From: Strongyloides papillosus
Taxonomy: Eukaryota > Nematoda > Chromadorea > Rhabditida > Strongyloididae
Length of the DNA: 64,000 nucleotides
Reading direction: 5' to 3'
Assembly (NCBI GenBank): GCA_005656395.1
Contig: SRSI01000050.1
Coordinates: forward strand, 806,001-870,000
Part shown: positions 48,617-60,868 of the stretch, one piece after another
Layout of the letters: each line of letters opens with the position of its first letter
Position numbering within the stretch: the stretch's first letter is position 1
The notes under the pieces: generated by a model
Databases searched by the model: none
Told to the model about the DNA's origin: nothing
The model's input: only the letters and a program-made list of their open reading frames with translations
Program-made: the position numbers and the translations under genes

Positions 48617-49450
48617 ATGTTTTTTGTAAAAATACTTTTATTTTTTGTTACTCCTTCTATATTACATGGACAATTTTCAAATATAGAAAGTGCGAATACA
48701 TTTATGGGGTTTGAAACGCTCCCAGTTTTATCATCTAAAGGTGTCCATTCACTATTCCAATTTGGAAAAGCAAAAAAACTACCAAATTTCGACGAACCAT
48801 ATATTAATGTTGATTCAAGATTCAATAAAAATAATGTAGAAGTACCCGTCCAAGTTGTACCAAAGGGTATTTACGCATATACAGATAGACAAAGAGATTT
48901 TAATTCTAATTTCAAATTACCTGATATTGATAACCCAATTGATATTAGTGGTTCTATGAAAAGTAAAAATAATTATGTACGTAGTTTTTATTTTTAACTT
49001 TACAAGACCTTACTTTAGATTAACGGTTTATATCTTCCTATGCCATTTGGGATGGAACCAGTTAATGTTCAACTGTTTCGAGAAAATGAACAAGAAAATG
49101 CTATTGAAGGAACATTTAGTTCAGAGGAAAAAGTTCGAAAAGCTAAAGAGAAAGCTAAAGTTATTTGCAGGAAAGGGCCAACACAAGAATGTGATGAAGC
49201 ACTGGAAAAATATTATTCATTAATGTCTGAAGATGTTAACGATAAAGAAATGCCATTATTTGAAAAACTTGTAAAATTAACAGATACTATAGGAAGTGCT
49301 GGTTATAGAAATGATAACAAAAAAGGATTAGGAGTATTATTTAGTATGCCAGGAATGGAAGAACCAGTCTATTGGAAGGCACGTTTCGACAACTTCGATG
49401 ATAACTATATGTCTGTTAATGCTAATATGCCGAAATTTAATAATTATTAG
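48617..49450 (+). CDS. Secreted protein of unknown function
   Basis: Exons 48617-48976 and 49019-49450 (phase 0), 263 aa. Clear signal peptide (MFFVKILLFFVTPSILHG). No membrane segment. Near residue 125 is LYLPMPFGMEPVNVQLF; about 150-175 is a charged helix (EEKVRKAKEKAKVICRKG) with two Cys (CRKGPTQEC) that could pair; the last third is acidic and aromatic (MPGMEEPVYWKARFDNFDD). No family recognised. It is probably a nematode extracellular protein. The 3' end has been copied in tandem (see 49416-49531). Confidence 0.8.
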
Positions 49451-49531
49451 AATAGAATTTTTAATATTATATTTTAATGCTAATATGCCGAAATTTAATA
49501 ATTATTAGAATAGAATTTTTAATATTATATT
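49416..49531. repeat. 58-bp exact tandem duplication across a stop codon
   Basis: Bases 49416-49473 are repeated exactly at 49474-49531, with six more matching bases. The first copy contains the last codons and TAG of the secreted-protein gene; the second lies in its 3' untranslated region. Exact identity implies a recent slip. Confidence 0.95.
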
Positions 49532-49679
49532 TTAATGATAATAATAATAATTTTAATAAATTTTCTTACAGCGCATTTCTTGGACATATATTTATAAAAC
49601 ACTAAAACTACGTGTACATCAGTTCCTGCTATTTGAACTGTAAAGTTGATAACATTAAAGACACTTTCATTTTGTAACC

Positions 49680-50486
49680 ATGATTAGTAAATCTAAGAAT
49701 TTATTACTTTTCGATGTTGATGGAACACTAACAGAATCCAGAAAAAAGATTTTAGATGAAAATAAAAAATTTTGGATAGAGCTCTCAAAAACACAAACTT
49801 TAGGAATTGTTGGAGGATCTGATTTTGGAAAAATTTGTGAACAAATGGATCTTTCTGAGGAGGAATGTTAGTTTGTTTTCAGTTATTTTAGTTACTTAAA
49901 TTTCTTGTAATTTTTAGTATGTTCAACATTTAGTTATGTTTTTGCCGAAAATGGATTAGATGGTAGAATTGATGGAAAAGAAATTCCAAAACAATCTATT
50001 GTCAAGTTTTTGGGAGATGTAAAATATCAAAATCTCATTAACTATATCTTTAAATTGTATTCGGAAATTGATATACCTAAGAAAAGAGGAAATTTTGTTG
50101 AACTTAGAAATGGAATGGTTAATATTTCCCCTATTGGTCGTAGTTGTACTCAGGAAGAAAGAGATGAATTTTACCTTTATGATCAGGAACATAATGTCAG
50201 AAGGGGGATGGTAGAGAAATTGAAAGAGAAATTCAGTGAATATGAACTTGATTTTGTTATTGGTGGTCAAATATCAATAGATATTTTTCCAGTTGGTTGG
50301 GACAAAAGATATTGTTTAAAATATGTTGATGGTCAGTTTGAAAATATCCACTTTTTCGGTGATAAAACAATGCCAGGTGGTAATGATTATTCAATATTTA
50401 ATGATAATCGCACAATTGGACATACTGTTACTACTCCGGAAGATACCATTAATCAAGTCAAAGATATTATAAGTAAATTAAAATAA
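49680..50486 (+). CDS. PMM2: Phosphomannomutase (PMM2 type)
   Basis: Exons 49680-49866 and 49918-50486, 251 aa, the usual family length. It interconverts mannose-6-phosphate and mannose-1-phosphate, which feeds GDP-mannose for glycosylation and GPI anchors in the cytosol. The HAD-type nucleophile motif DVDGT is at 12-16 (FDVDGTLTES). The cap has the substrate residues RNGMVNISPIGRSC (Arg-Gly-Met-Asn-Ser pattern), and later GGQISIDIFPVGWDK and FFGDKTMPGGNDY, the Mg-binding loop. Complete and intact. Confidence 0.96.
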
Positions 50487-51909
50487 GTGTATTTGTTTAT
50501 TGTTATTTATTTTAAAATTAAAGGATCATTGATATCTAGTGCTAACATTATTAATTGACTTTGTTCTTTAATATATTAATGCTCACATTTTTAAACATTT
50601 TATACATAAATTTGTTAAAGATTATAATTGTATTTAATGAGCCATTCACCTCGCCACTTTTATAAAAAGATGCACATTTATACATATCAGTATCAATAAA
50701 CAATTATATTGAGATGCAGAAAGTGTTTTGATATTACAAAATCTAATATTGTTTTGCACTTAAAAAAGACTATGATAATATCTTAAAAATCATTTTGAGT
50801 TTCAAAATTTTTAAATATGATATATGTATATTTTATTCTTTTGGTAGAATATAAATATAACTGATTATTCTAAATAAATATTTTTCCATTGTTATCTTAA
50901 TATCGTTTACGTTCTCGTATTATAGTTAGCATAAAGTTTTTTTTGTTATAGATATTTAATTTTAAATAAACAAAAACCTTTGTATTGTTTTTTTTATCAA
51001 TAAATTTTTATCTCTTTTTCTCAAGTTTTTTTTTACGAATTCTTAACATCGTAACTATGATCTAGTGTGACCTTTTATATTAAACTTTACTAATACTTTT
51101 ACAGATAAGTTGACTGTTATTTATATACCTATAACAATATAATATCATTTATTTCAAGGCTTAAATAATAAAAAATAAATTGATTTCTAAAACAAAACAT
51201 TATATTTCCTTTATTTTAATAAGATCAAATGTCCTGCTTGATCTTAATCCTATATGACACACTACAACTATCTAAAAAATAGTGCATTATAAATAAATAT
51301 TAAATACTTAAATTTTAAAAATTATCACTTTAGTGATCAATGTAATGAATATAATTAACCAATGTCACTTTGTGATTAAAAAAATTTTATTCATCATCTA
51401 CTATTACGCAAAATAAAAATATTTCTATTTTTATATAGTTAATTTGAAAATATTTTCCTATGACTCATTTTATTTTAATGAGAACGTATTTAAAACATCT
51501 TACATTTTCTTAGTACAACAAATTGGTGAATCACTTGTTACACAATTAAATTTGTAGTATAGAAAAAAAGGTTGACTACTATATAAACTATAGGTAAGAT
51601 AAAAAAAATAATTTTTAATTACTCTTTATTTGTCATTTGTATACTTTGAATTTTCACACAAGTTAATAGATAATTATTTTTATATTTTTTATATGTCATT
51701 TCACATTAACTTATTATTTTTTAAATGAAATCAAAATCAATTACTGAATGATTTTATATATATATACATTTGTTCAATAAATATACAATAAATGTTTATT
51801 TTAGTTACCATTTTATTATCATCTAAAATTTTATCATCATCTTTCTAACAAACTATTTATTTCTTTCTTCTATTTCTTTTAATAATATTGTAATTTGGTG
51901 TTAAAAATT
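50487..51909. other. Spacer upstream of ced-1, no gene seen
   Basis: A+T rich throughout, no ORF, no clear TATA box. A short pyrimidine-rich run lies at about 51835-51880. Confidence 0.55.
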
Positions 51910-54900
51910 ATGGAAATATATGTATACTCAAAAAATAAAACTATAACAATTAATTTTTATATTTATATTATTTTGTTGTGTACTTTTAATGGTATTATTA
52001 GCTCACCACAAAATGAAGAACCAACAGGAGGAAATGTGTGTTCCTATGAGGAGGAAATTTTAACATCTGAAATAATAAAAATTAATGAAATATCAACAAT
52101 AACTGAATATGAATGGTGTCCAGATTTTACTAAAGGATTTAATTGTCCTATTATAAGAGAAATTATAAAACCTAAATATGTTTCCAAGAGTGTTCCAAAG
52201 AAACAGATTGTCTTACGTTGTTGTAAGGGATATTATAAAGATGATGATAACACATGTAAGCCATTATGTTCACCAGCTTGTAAAAAAGGTGAGTGTGTTG
52301 ATAAGAATACCTGCAGTTGTGATGCTGGTTATTATGGACCACTCTGTGGACATACATGTGATAAATTCTTATATGGTAAAAATTGTAAGAAGAAATGTGA
52401 TTGTAGAAATGATGCTGAGGGATGCAACAGTGAAACAGGAAGATGCTTATGCGGTCCTGGATTTACTGGTACACATTGTGAAAAAGAATGTGACGAGGGA
52501 TATTATGGTAAAGATTGTAGTGAAAAATGTTTATGTAAAAATGGAGGGACATGTGATAAAAAAACAGGTGAATGTTCATGTCCTCCGGGATATAAAGGAA
52601 AATTCTGTAATGAAATGTGTGAAGACGGTACTCATGGTTTGAATTGTAATTTCACATGCCATTGTGTAAATGGAAGATGTGATAAAAAAGATGGAAGTTG
52701 CCATTGTGATCCTGGTTTTAGTGGGATCTTTTGTGATATCCCATGTAAAAAAGGAAAATGGGGAGAATTTTGTAGTGAAGATTGTGATTGTTATAATGAG
52801 AATAATTGTAATCCAGTAACAGGAAAATGTGAATGTTATGGATTTACTGGAGATAAATGCAAAATACCCTGCCCATTAGATAAATATTCAATTGATTGTT
52901 CCGAAACATGTCAATGCGGAAAAGGTTCAAAATGTGATAGATTTAATGGTACTTGTATATGTCTTGATGGTTTTTCAGGTGAAAATTGTGACAAAAGAAT
53001 TTGTCCTGATGACAGATTTGGATATTATTGTGAACAAAAGTGTGTTTGTAATTTTAAAAATACTAAATTTTGTTCTCCCATAGATGGAAAGTGTCAATGT
53101 AAACCTGGTTTCACAGGAACGGCTTGTAATACAATATGCCCTCTAGGCAAATATGGTGAAGATTGCAAATTTGATTGTACCTGTGCATTAACTCCTGGAA
53201 CCAGTTGTGATCCTGTTACAGGGAAATGTTATTGTGGCAGCGGTTACACATCGGAGAATTGTTCGAAAACTTGTGATGAGGGCTACTATGGATTCGACTG
53301 TCTTTCAAAGTGTAATTGTCAGAATGGTGGAAAATGTCATAACCAATACGGTGTTTGTATGTGTCCTGAAGGTTTTCAATCACCAATATGCTCCATGCAA
53401 TGTCCTGCAAATCACTATGGAATAAATTGTAAAAAATGTGATTGTCCAGGTGGTTGTGATCCAATTACTGGAGCGTGTATATGTGAGCCAGGTAAATATA
53501 AATCAAGTAAATGTTCAGATGATTGTCAGGGTGGTTGGCATTCAAATAATTGTGAAAAAAAATGTTCATGCTCCAAACATTCAATAGGCTGTGATATTAA
53601 AACTGGAGAATGTTTATGTCCGGATAAATGGTTTGGAACACGTTGTGACAGCAAATGCCCACCAGAAAAATGGGGTCCAAAATGTGAAAATGAATGCAAT
53701 TGTGGAAAAAATGGAAGTTGTGATAATGAAACAGGAAAATGTCTATGTAAAATAGGTTTTACCGGAAATAATTGTACCGTATGTGATAAAGGGTTCTTTG
53801 GTAAAGATTGTAAAGAAAAATGTGATTATTGTAAGAATGGTGACTGTGATAATATTAATGGAGTGTGTAATACTTGCCCACCAGGAATGAGTGGGCTGTT
53901 TTGTTCTGAGAGATGTCCCCCGAATACTTATGGAGAGGAATGTAAAAATAAATGCTTATGTGGGGAAAATAATTTTTGTGATAGTGTTACAGGAGAATGC
54001 CAATGCGCTTCAGGATATTATGGTGAGACATGTCAAAATAAGTGTAATGAAAATTTTTGGGGTGTTAATTGTACTCAATCTTGTAGAATTTGTGAAAATG
54101 GTGGTATATGTTCACATATAGATGGATCATGTGTATGTAAAGATGGGTTTTATGGACCTAAATGTGAAAGACATTGCCCTCAAGGAAAATGGGGTCCACA
54201 ATGTAAGAATGAATGTCATTGTTCATCAGATAGAAAATATTGTTTACCGGAAACAGGAGAGTGCCAATGTCCTAGTGGTTTACAAGGCGATAAATGTGAC
54301 AAATATTGTGAACCAGGTAAATGGGGTCCAGATTGTATAAATGATTGCCGTTGTAAAACTGCTACATCAACATGTGATACCACAAATGGTAAATGCTTAT
54401 GTAAGAGTGGTTACAAAGGAGATAAATGTGATGATATTTGTGAAGAAGGAACATATGGTATTAATTGTACTAAGTCTTGTGGAAATTGTGGAGATTCTAT
54501 GATATGTGATCCATCCATTGGATGTTGTTATGAGGATGATTATCAATGCGGTGTTTCAAAAAGAGAAGCACTGATTGTAGAGAAAGCTAAAAGAGGAAAG
54601 TTCTTAGGACTTGGACTACTACTTTTAATTGCTGTATCTGCTTTGTTAATACTTCTAGTAGTTTATTATCGTAAAAAATACCATAAAGAAAAGGATCCTT
54701 TACCTACTATATTTTATCATCCTGATACAGAAAAAAATGAAGAGCATGGTGATGATGTAAATATGGAATTTCAAAATCCACTATACTCTCATGAAAATTA
54801 CATTGAAAAAGCTTTGTCTGAAAATAATGCTGCGAATAGAAAATTTCCTGAGGATAATAGATCAAGAAGTAAGTTGTTTTTTTTTGTAGGTATTAACAAG

Positions 54901-55388
54901 TAAATTTATTTTTTTAAAGATGAATATGAATCAATTGATGAAATGAACGACGGGAAATCAAATACTAAAAATCAAAGCAGTAGTAGTAAGAGAGATAATA
55001 ACTTGTGTATGGAACCACTCCTAAAAAAATAACCACAAAATACCAATGATCTTTACTTGGATTTAAAAAATCTTTTGCCATAACACTTTTTGATATAACA
55101 ATAGAGATTTCTAAGATTATGTATAAATATTTTGTTTTTCCAAAACATATTATTGCACATTTTTTTATCATTGAAGTATTAATTCATACCCTAAACAATA
55201 TAACAACTTTTTTGTTTAATCATTAGCACATTAATACCAATCACATGTTCTCACTTATAATTTTCATTATTAATAACAGCTTAATTCTAATAATTTTACA
55301 AATTAAAAAAAAATATTTTAAGTTTTTAACACCCACTAACTTATTTTTTATTTTAGATAGCGATGGATATGAAACTCCAAATGTCTAG
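51910..55388 (+). CDS. ced-1: CED-1/MEGF10-like engulfment receptor
   Basis: Exons 51910-54868, 54920-54985, 55357-55388 (both introns phase 1), 1018 aa. CED-1 recognises dying cells and drives their engulfment. A signal peptide (to about 33) is followed by an EMI-type domain ending in LRCCKGYY, then a long array of laminin-type EGF repeats of the CxCxxGFxGxxC kind to about residue 880, and one membrane segment (899-921). The cytoplasmic part has NPLY (956-959), the NPXY motif that binds the CED-6 adaptor, and tyrosine motifs EYESID and GYETPNV. If the donor at 54986 is not used, exon 2 reads on to a stop at 55030-55032, giving a different tail. Start set at the first true ATG, 51910. Confidence 0.92.
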
Positions 55389-55684
55389 TGAAAATACTAA
55401 AATGATAAAAAAACACACATTACAAAATGAAATACATAATTTTATTACTATTTACGGGATTTAATTATTCATAATACTAACAAATAACTTAATAAAAATG
55501 ATATTATAGTAAAATTATTATATTATAATTTTGAGGTTCTGATTACCAGATTCTGGTTACTACAATTTTCACATAAATTTTCTACTTATTTATATGTGAT
55601 GTATGATATGAAGTTTGGTTTTTAAATAAAGGAGACCCGATACTAATTTCAACGAAATATTTCCTATTGTTGCGGAATTGAAAA

Positions 55685-56104
55685 TTATATCTTCATTGAA
55701 TTATAGTCTTTTCTATTCATTTTTTCTGCTATTTCACTTATAACATTCAATAGCAGATCTTCAGATGATGATATGGATCTTGTTTCAACTGTTTCAACGT
55801 TACTATCAAATATATGATTATACATTTTTCTCCTTTCCATTTCTGAATTGTTCCAATGAGTTTTTTCATGATGCTTTTTTTTTCTTGGATGTCTATTTCT
55901 TCTGTATTTAAAGGGATTTTCCATATTTAGATCATTTTTTGGTAATGCTTCTCTTTTAACAAAACTTGTACAGCATCTGACACAATGTTTCGGCAGTGAA
56001 TATGCAGAACAACGTATCCCACATCCACATTCACCTAATATTAGATCAAATCTTATAAATATTAGAAAAAATATTGTTGAAATTATTAAATTCTTAACAA
56101 TCAT
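55685..56104 (-). CDS. Small secreted cysteine-rich peptide precursor (candidate neuropeptide)
   Basis: Single exon, 139 aa. A signal peptide of about 24 residues is followed at once by a compact six-cysteine block ECGCGIRCSAYSLPKHCVRC-C (about 25-45). A KR site comes soon after (SFVKRE), then a basic region (YRRNRHPRKKKHH) and an acidic helical tail. Signal peptide, short Cys-rich unit and dibasic cleavage are the plan of a cystine-bonded peptide hormone. The spacing C-x-C-x3-C-x8-C-x2-CC loosely recalls trissin. No family is certain. An antimicrobial peptide is the other option. Confidence 0.7.
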   Translation of the reverse strand: MIVKNLIISTIFFLIFIRFDLILGECGCGIRCSAYSLPKHCVRCCTSFVKREALPKNDLNMENPFKYRRNRHPRKKKHHEKTHWNNSEMERRKMYNHIFDSNVETVETRSISSSEDLLLNVISEIAEKMNRKDYNSMKI

Positions 56105-59100
56105 TTTAACATAAAAGTGTAAAGCTCTAAAAATATTAAGGATATTAAATGTTTTTTAACTTATTCTTATGTATTATTAAAGATTACTAGTATTAACAAA
56201 GAAAATGAAGCTTATATAAACTCTTATCAAAATTACTTTTACAAATACCCCTATAAACGGATCCATTGACGTTATAATGATAATCTTTTTATTAGAATTG
56301 ACGTAGTTTATATTATTGTATCAAAAAATAACATAAACATTGTAAAATAAATATATTTGTTAACCTTATAAGACCTTACCACTCAATTATATAGTAAAAA
56401 AATATTTTTTTCTATGATTATTAATAATGAAATAATCAAACAAAAAAAAAAGAAAGAATTTTATGACTAATTTAAGATTATTACGATAAGTTTATGTTGT
56501 ATTAACAAGAATGATAATGAAAATATGTAAATGGTGGGTTAAATACATTTATTTAGATTTCGGAAAAAGAATCCTTATCAGGACGACCTATACTTGACGT
56601 AAGATTACATAACTTAAGAATAATAAAATGAAGAACGATAACTAACTATATTAATTTCATTATAATCAGTAGTTGTAAAATAATAAAAAAAAATTTGTTC
56701 AAAGTCCATATCAAATTTGTGGGTTGTCAGTGGAGAAATTAAATTATTCTATAAAACTATTTTTTATAATATTGATAGCAACTATAATTAGAAATATCAT
56801 TAAATTAAAAATTCATATGTAATTTTTTTTATAAATTATTTAAAATATGTCATTTACTAAACAAATATATATTTTTTTAAAGTAGTAAATATAATAAGTC
56901 TAAGGGATAGAATGGAAATTTAAATAACTTATAAAGTTATTGTTTTTACAAATTTAATAACTCAAATATTGTTATATAGTTAGTAATAAATAAATGTTAT
57001 ATATTATTACCATGTATCTTTAGTTTATAATGAACTTTTTGATAAAATGTTTATTACTCTTATATACAAGAATCGTTCTGTTTACAAAACAAATTAATTT
57101 TTATTTGGTACTTTTCAAGAATTGTTTTTAAAATATTCACCTTACTCATACTTTAACAGAGTGAATGTTGATCATTTAATTGTAGCAAATAAAGCATCTT
57201 ATCTTTTTATTTCTGATTTAATTCTTACAATGTGGTAATGAAATTATGATAGATAAATTAATATGTGCTAAAATTAAGATTATTTATGATTAAAAATTCC
57301 ACTTTATATCTTTAATAACTATTTTAAAACAAACGAAAAAATTTTGATTTAGTGTGCTTATTTAAGAGAGAGGTGTTACTTTACGATGTCGAAATTGATG
57401 ATGTAACAGTATAGAAAGTATATGTGATAACGTCATTACGATCATCTTAATTATTTTTAAAGAATTTTATATATTTTCAGGTAAACATCTGACGTAATTA
57501 TTTTTTATCTAAATTCTTAGAAATTATTTAAATTTCCATAGTATTTATAAAATCATTTTTTAAATATATAATTTTTTTAATTGTTTTGACAATATTATTA
57601 ACTTTCATACGAGACGTGTTACACAAAATTTATGCTTTGTCTTCATATACTGTTGTGTAATAGCTACCAATTTTATCGCTACTCTATTCATTATATTTGG
57701 AATAATTTACATATACTTTATTGCAATAATGTTCTCTTTTCAAATTAATAATATACATTTTAGACAAAACTTCTTTTATACTTATTTTTGTTGTCATTAA
57801 TCTAAAAATTTCTACCACCTTCACTTCCGATAAAATTATAGTGGTTATTTTCTTTTATTTATTCGTTAAAGAAATCGTCTTTGGTGTTTTTTCAATGTAA
57901 ATCTAAAAATATGGTTCATTAAACACTACAGTATCTTTTTGTACATTCATATCAGGTAATATATTATACATAATAATAGTCTCTATAAATAAATAATTTC
58001 AATGAAAAATTTATCAAAAAATATATCTTTGACATTTCGAGTGAAAAAAATGATAAATGAACTTAATAATAAAATAAAAATTCTATTTCCATATATATAA
58101 AAAACATTTTATTCATTGAATTAATTTAAAAAGCTGTTTATGAATTGACATTAAACATCACATCTTGAGATAAAGGTAAAAACATAAATAAATTTAAAAT
58201 TCACAAAAATATGGTATCTCAGTTATTCAACCCACATATCTTATACTTACAACTAAAAATATATTTAAAGATAAGTTCAATTTTATGGTCCAATATTATG
58301 AAAATAACATTTATTAAGTTCATTATTAAAAAGTTTAACTGAATTAATTTGACTAATTTCCTCAGTTATTGACAAAATTTATGATATAGTTTTATGGTTG
58401 AATTGAATTTTGCTAATTAATTCAAAAAATACATAAATTTTTTTCTAGTATTGGTAAAAGAAAAAACATTTTGTTGTAAGTTTATTTTGTGAAATTAAAT
58501 AGTTTATTTTTAAAAAAAAATTAAGTTCAATTATATTGAATGGAAGTTATATAAACAAATAAATTGTTTCTTTTTACTATTACACTTAATTTTTGAAATT
58601 AAATATAAAAAAGAACAATAAATGTAATTTTAAATTTCCAAAAACGCTCAAATCATCTATTTTGAAATATAAAAAATTTATTTACAAAAAAGCTATTCAA
58701 AAAGCTTTATTCATAAGATAAAACAATTATCCAGGTCTATTTTTTTAAAAACATAAACAACAAAATTAAATATTTTGAATTTCTAATAATTTGAAAATAT
58801 AATGATATTCTTAAAAGTACAACCTTTTTTGATATAATTTTAAAAAATGTACTTATTTCAACAAACAATACCTTCAATTTTTGAATACAATAATTATTTT
58901 CTTTTCAACCCACTATCTTTTGTCAATAAAAATAAGACAATACAATTGAAAAATTTATCAATAACAACAGTTTCTATATCATTCTTAAACACCATTTATT
59001 ATTTTAGACAACCTTCTTACAAAGGTGTGTTTATGGGCACATAAAAATAATGGTAATTTAAAATTTCATGCTATCTTTTGAAAATCTTCTCAAAAAAACT

Positions 59101-59278
59101 ATAGCATTTTTTGTAAATTTTTATATGGCCAATTTAATTTATTCTTTTTGATTACCATCCCATCCAACAAATTGTTTTTAAATTCCTCCTACTTAATTAG
59201 CACATAAGGTTTCATCGCTATATATATTATAAAAATTTTAAGGAATCTTTATTTTTAACTATAACTACTAAGACGATA
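56105..59278. other. Largest gene-free spacer of the window
   Basis: 3.2 kb, extremely A+T rich. A 65-codon plus-strand frame at 58847 has no coding character and was left out. No repeat structure noticed. Confidence 0.55.
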
Positions 59279-59632
59279 ATGAAAAATTTAACCTTCTTCT
59301 TTTATTTATTCACTATTTTCTTCCTATCAGTTTTTGGAGAGCTTTACAATTTTGAAGATAATAATATAGTAAGTTATATAAAGGTATATTTTAATGTACT
59401 TTTTAGATGAAAAGATTTTATGCTTGGGATGATCAAGCAAAAAGGTCCCTTTCAAGAGACCTCGATGAAGAGTTAAAATCAATTTTTAAGAGAAAGTAAG
59501 TTACTAAACTCAAATACTAACTATTACCTCCTATTTTCAAGATTTTATGCCTGGGCTGGTAAACGAACACCAACAGATGACTATAATCAAGGAGTTAAAA
59601 GAAAGTTTTATGCCTGGGCAGGTAAAAAATAG
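59279..59632 (+). CDS. nlp-43: Neuropeptide-like precursor with FYAWA-amide peptides (nlp-43 type)
   Basis: Exons 59279-59368, 59407-59495, 59542-59632, 89 aa. Signal peptide about 1-21. Dibasic sites release FYAWDDQA (between KR sites), FYAWA-NH2 or KFYAWA-NH2 (before GKR) and a second one before GKK at the very end. The Gly before the basic pair shows amidation of the two FYAWA copies, while the first, FYAWDD, lacks it. I recall C. elegans nlp-43 as the KQFYAWA-amide gene; the symbol is therefore moderately sure. As in flp-22, one intron falls inside a codon just before the peptide. Confidence 0.85.
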
Positions 59633-59852
59633 ACTTTATCCCCAAAACAAATTTTCTCCATGTTATGAAAAATCCATTATACATGACTGCTATTTCCAAT
59701 TTCTATCACAATTATTATAATTTCTCATTATTCTCATACATTTTTTTCACAATTCCATTACTAATTTAAAAATATTGTATTTTCTTTATACATTATATTG
59801 AAATAAATTTTTGTAAACATAAAAAATTACAGTACATTTTATCCATTATATC

Positions 59853-60342
59853 ATGGAAAAAGATCATATAATCCCCAAGTTTTTAAAAAATTTTGTTGAA
59901 GAAGAGGTTCGCATAAGACAGAAGTTAGATAAGATGTTAAAAGAAACAGCAGAGAAGTATGAAAAAACCTATGAAAAAATAAAAGTGTTAAATGAAATTA
60001 AATTAAAGTAACTATTTTCTTCTATAAAAAAGTTCATTTATATTTTTCCTTACTATATTTAGAAACAATAACATTGATGAGAAACTATTATTACTTAAAG
60101 ATGCTCTTGAAATTGTGAAGGCAGAAAGTATAAAAAACTATCAAAATCCTTATGAGGCAGAGAAAATAGTAGAACAGAGAATTAGAAAAAAGGAATCTAT
60201 TTTAAAAAACAAAAGGTTAAAACTCGAAGAATTAATTAGAAAACGAAAAGAACTTGAGGAAGCTCTGTGTGAAAAGGATAAGAAAAATAACTCTGGAAAA
60301 ATGGAAATATTGTATATCAACAATTCTCACAATAATTCTTGA
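59853..60342 (+). CDS. Small coiled-coil protein, unknown function
   Basis: Exons 59853-60007 and 60063-60342, 144 aa. Nearly all helix: residues 10-50 and 60-125 are Lys/Glu/Leu heptads ([39 protein letters not shown]). No signal or membrane segment. No family recognised; it could be a subunit of a larger assembly. Only 135 bases separate its stop from the SRP9 start on the same strand. Confidence 0.65.
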
Positions 60343-60477
60343 AACGAAAATAGATATGTAATTGTTTCCTTTCACGTAAACAACGTTGGTATTATGTGAC
60401 TTCACAATCAACTTGTCGTTTTTCAAAATTTGGTTTTTTTAAAAGGATTATCTAGGATATTTTTATTTGTTGATATA

Positions 60478-60755
60478 ATGCCATATGTTAAAGAATATGA
60501 AGAATTTGCTAGTCTAGCTCAAAAATTGTTTAAAGCAAATCCAGCTAGTTCACGGTAATATTTAATTATTTTACATTCCCATAGAATAATGGTATAATTT
60601 TTAGATATTCAACAAAATATGATTCTAAAAAAGGAAGTCTAACGATAAAAGTCACTGACAACGTTGAATGTTACATCTACACAACAAATAAAATGAGTGA
60701 TCTAAGAAAGACTGAAGAATTGACACAAAGATTAATGAAGATATGTGTTTCTTAA
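60478..60755 (+). CDS. SRP9: Signal recognition particle 9 kDa protein
   Basis: Exons 60478-60554 and 60605-60755, 75 aa. SRP9 pairs with SRP14 on the Alu end of SRP RNA and pauses elongation during targeting of secretory proteins. The start MPYVKEYEEFASLAQKLFKA, the middle GSLTIKVTDNVECYIYTTNK and the end ELTQRLMKICVS follow the human protein in order. It lacks the human C-terminal 10-15 residues. A splice acceptor-like ATTATCTAG at 60455 lies between it and the upstream coiled-coil gene, which fits trans-splicing of a second cistron. Confidence 0.92.
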
Positions 60756-60868
60756 TTATTTTGTACATTGTATATCTGTTATTTTTTACCATAAACTTTT
60801 GGTCATTCTCAATTTAATAAAAATAAATATCTATGGATTTTAGGTTAATTTTTTATTTTATAATAGTG

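Noticed and set aside
52172..54340. Several 60-150 codon frames inside the EGF repeat region of ced-1
   Set aside because: Shadows produced by the regular Cys/Gly codons of the repeats.
58847..59044. 65-codon plus-strand frame in the large spacer
   Set aside because: Asn/Phe/Ile-rich chance ORF in extremely A+T rich DNA; no acceptor or TATA box.
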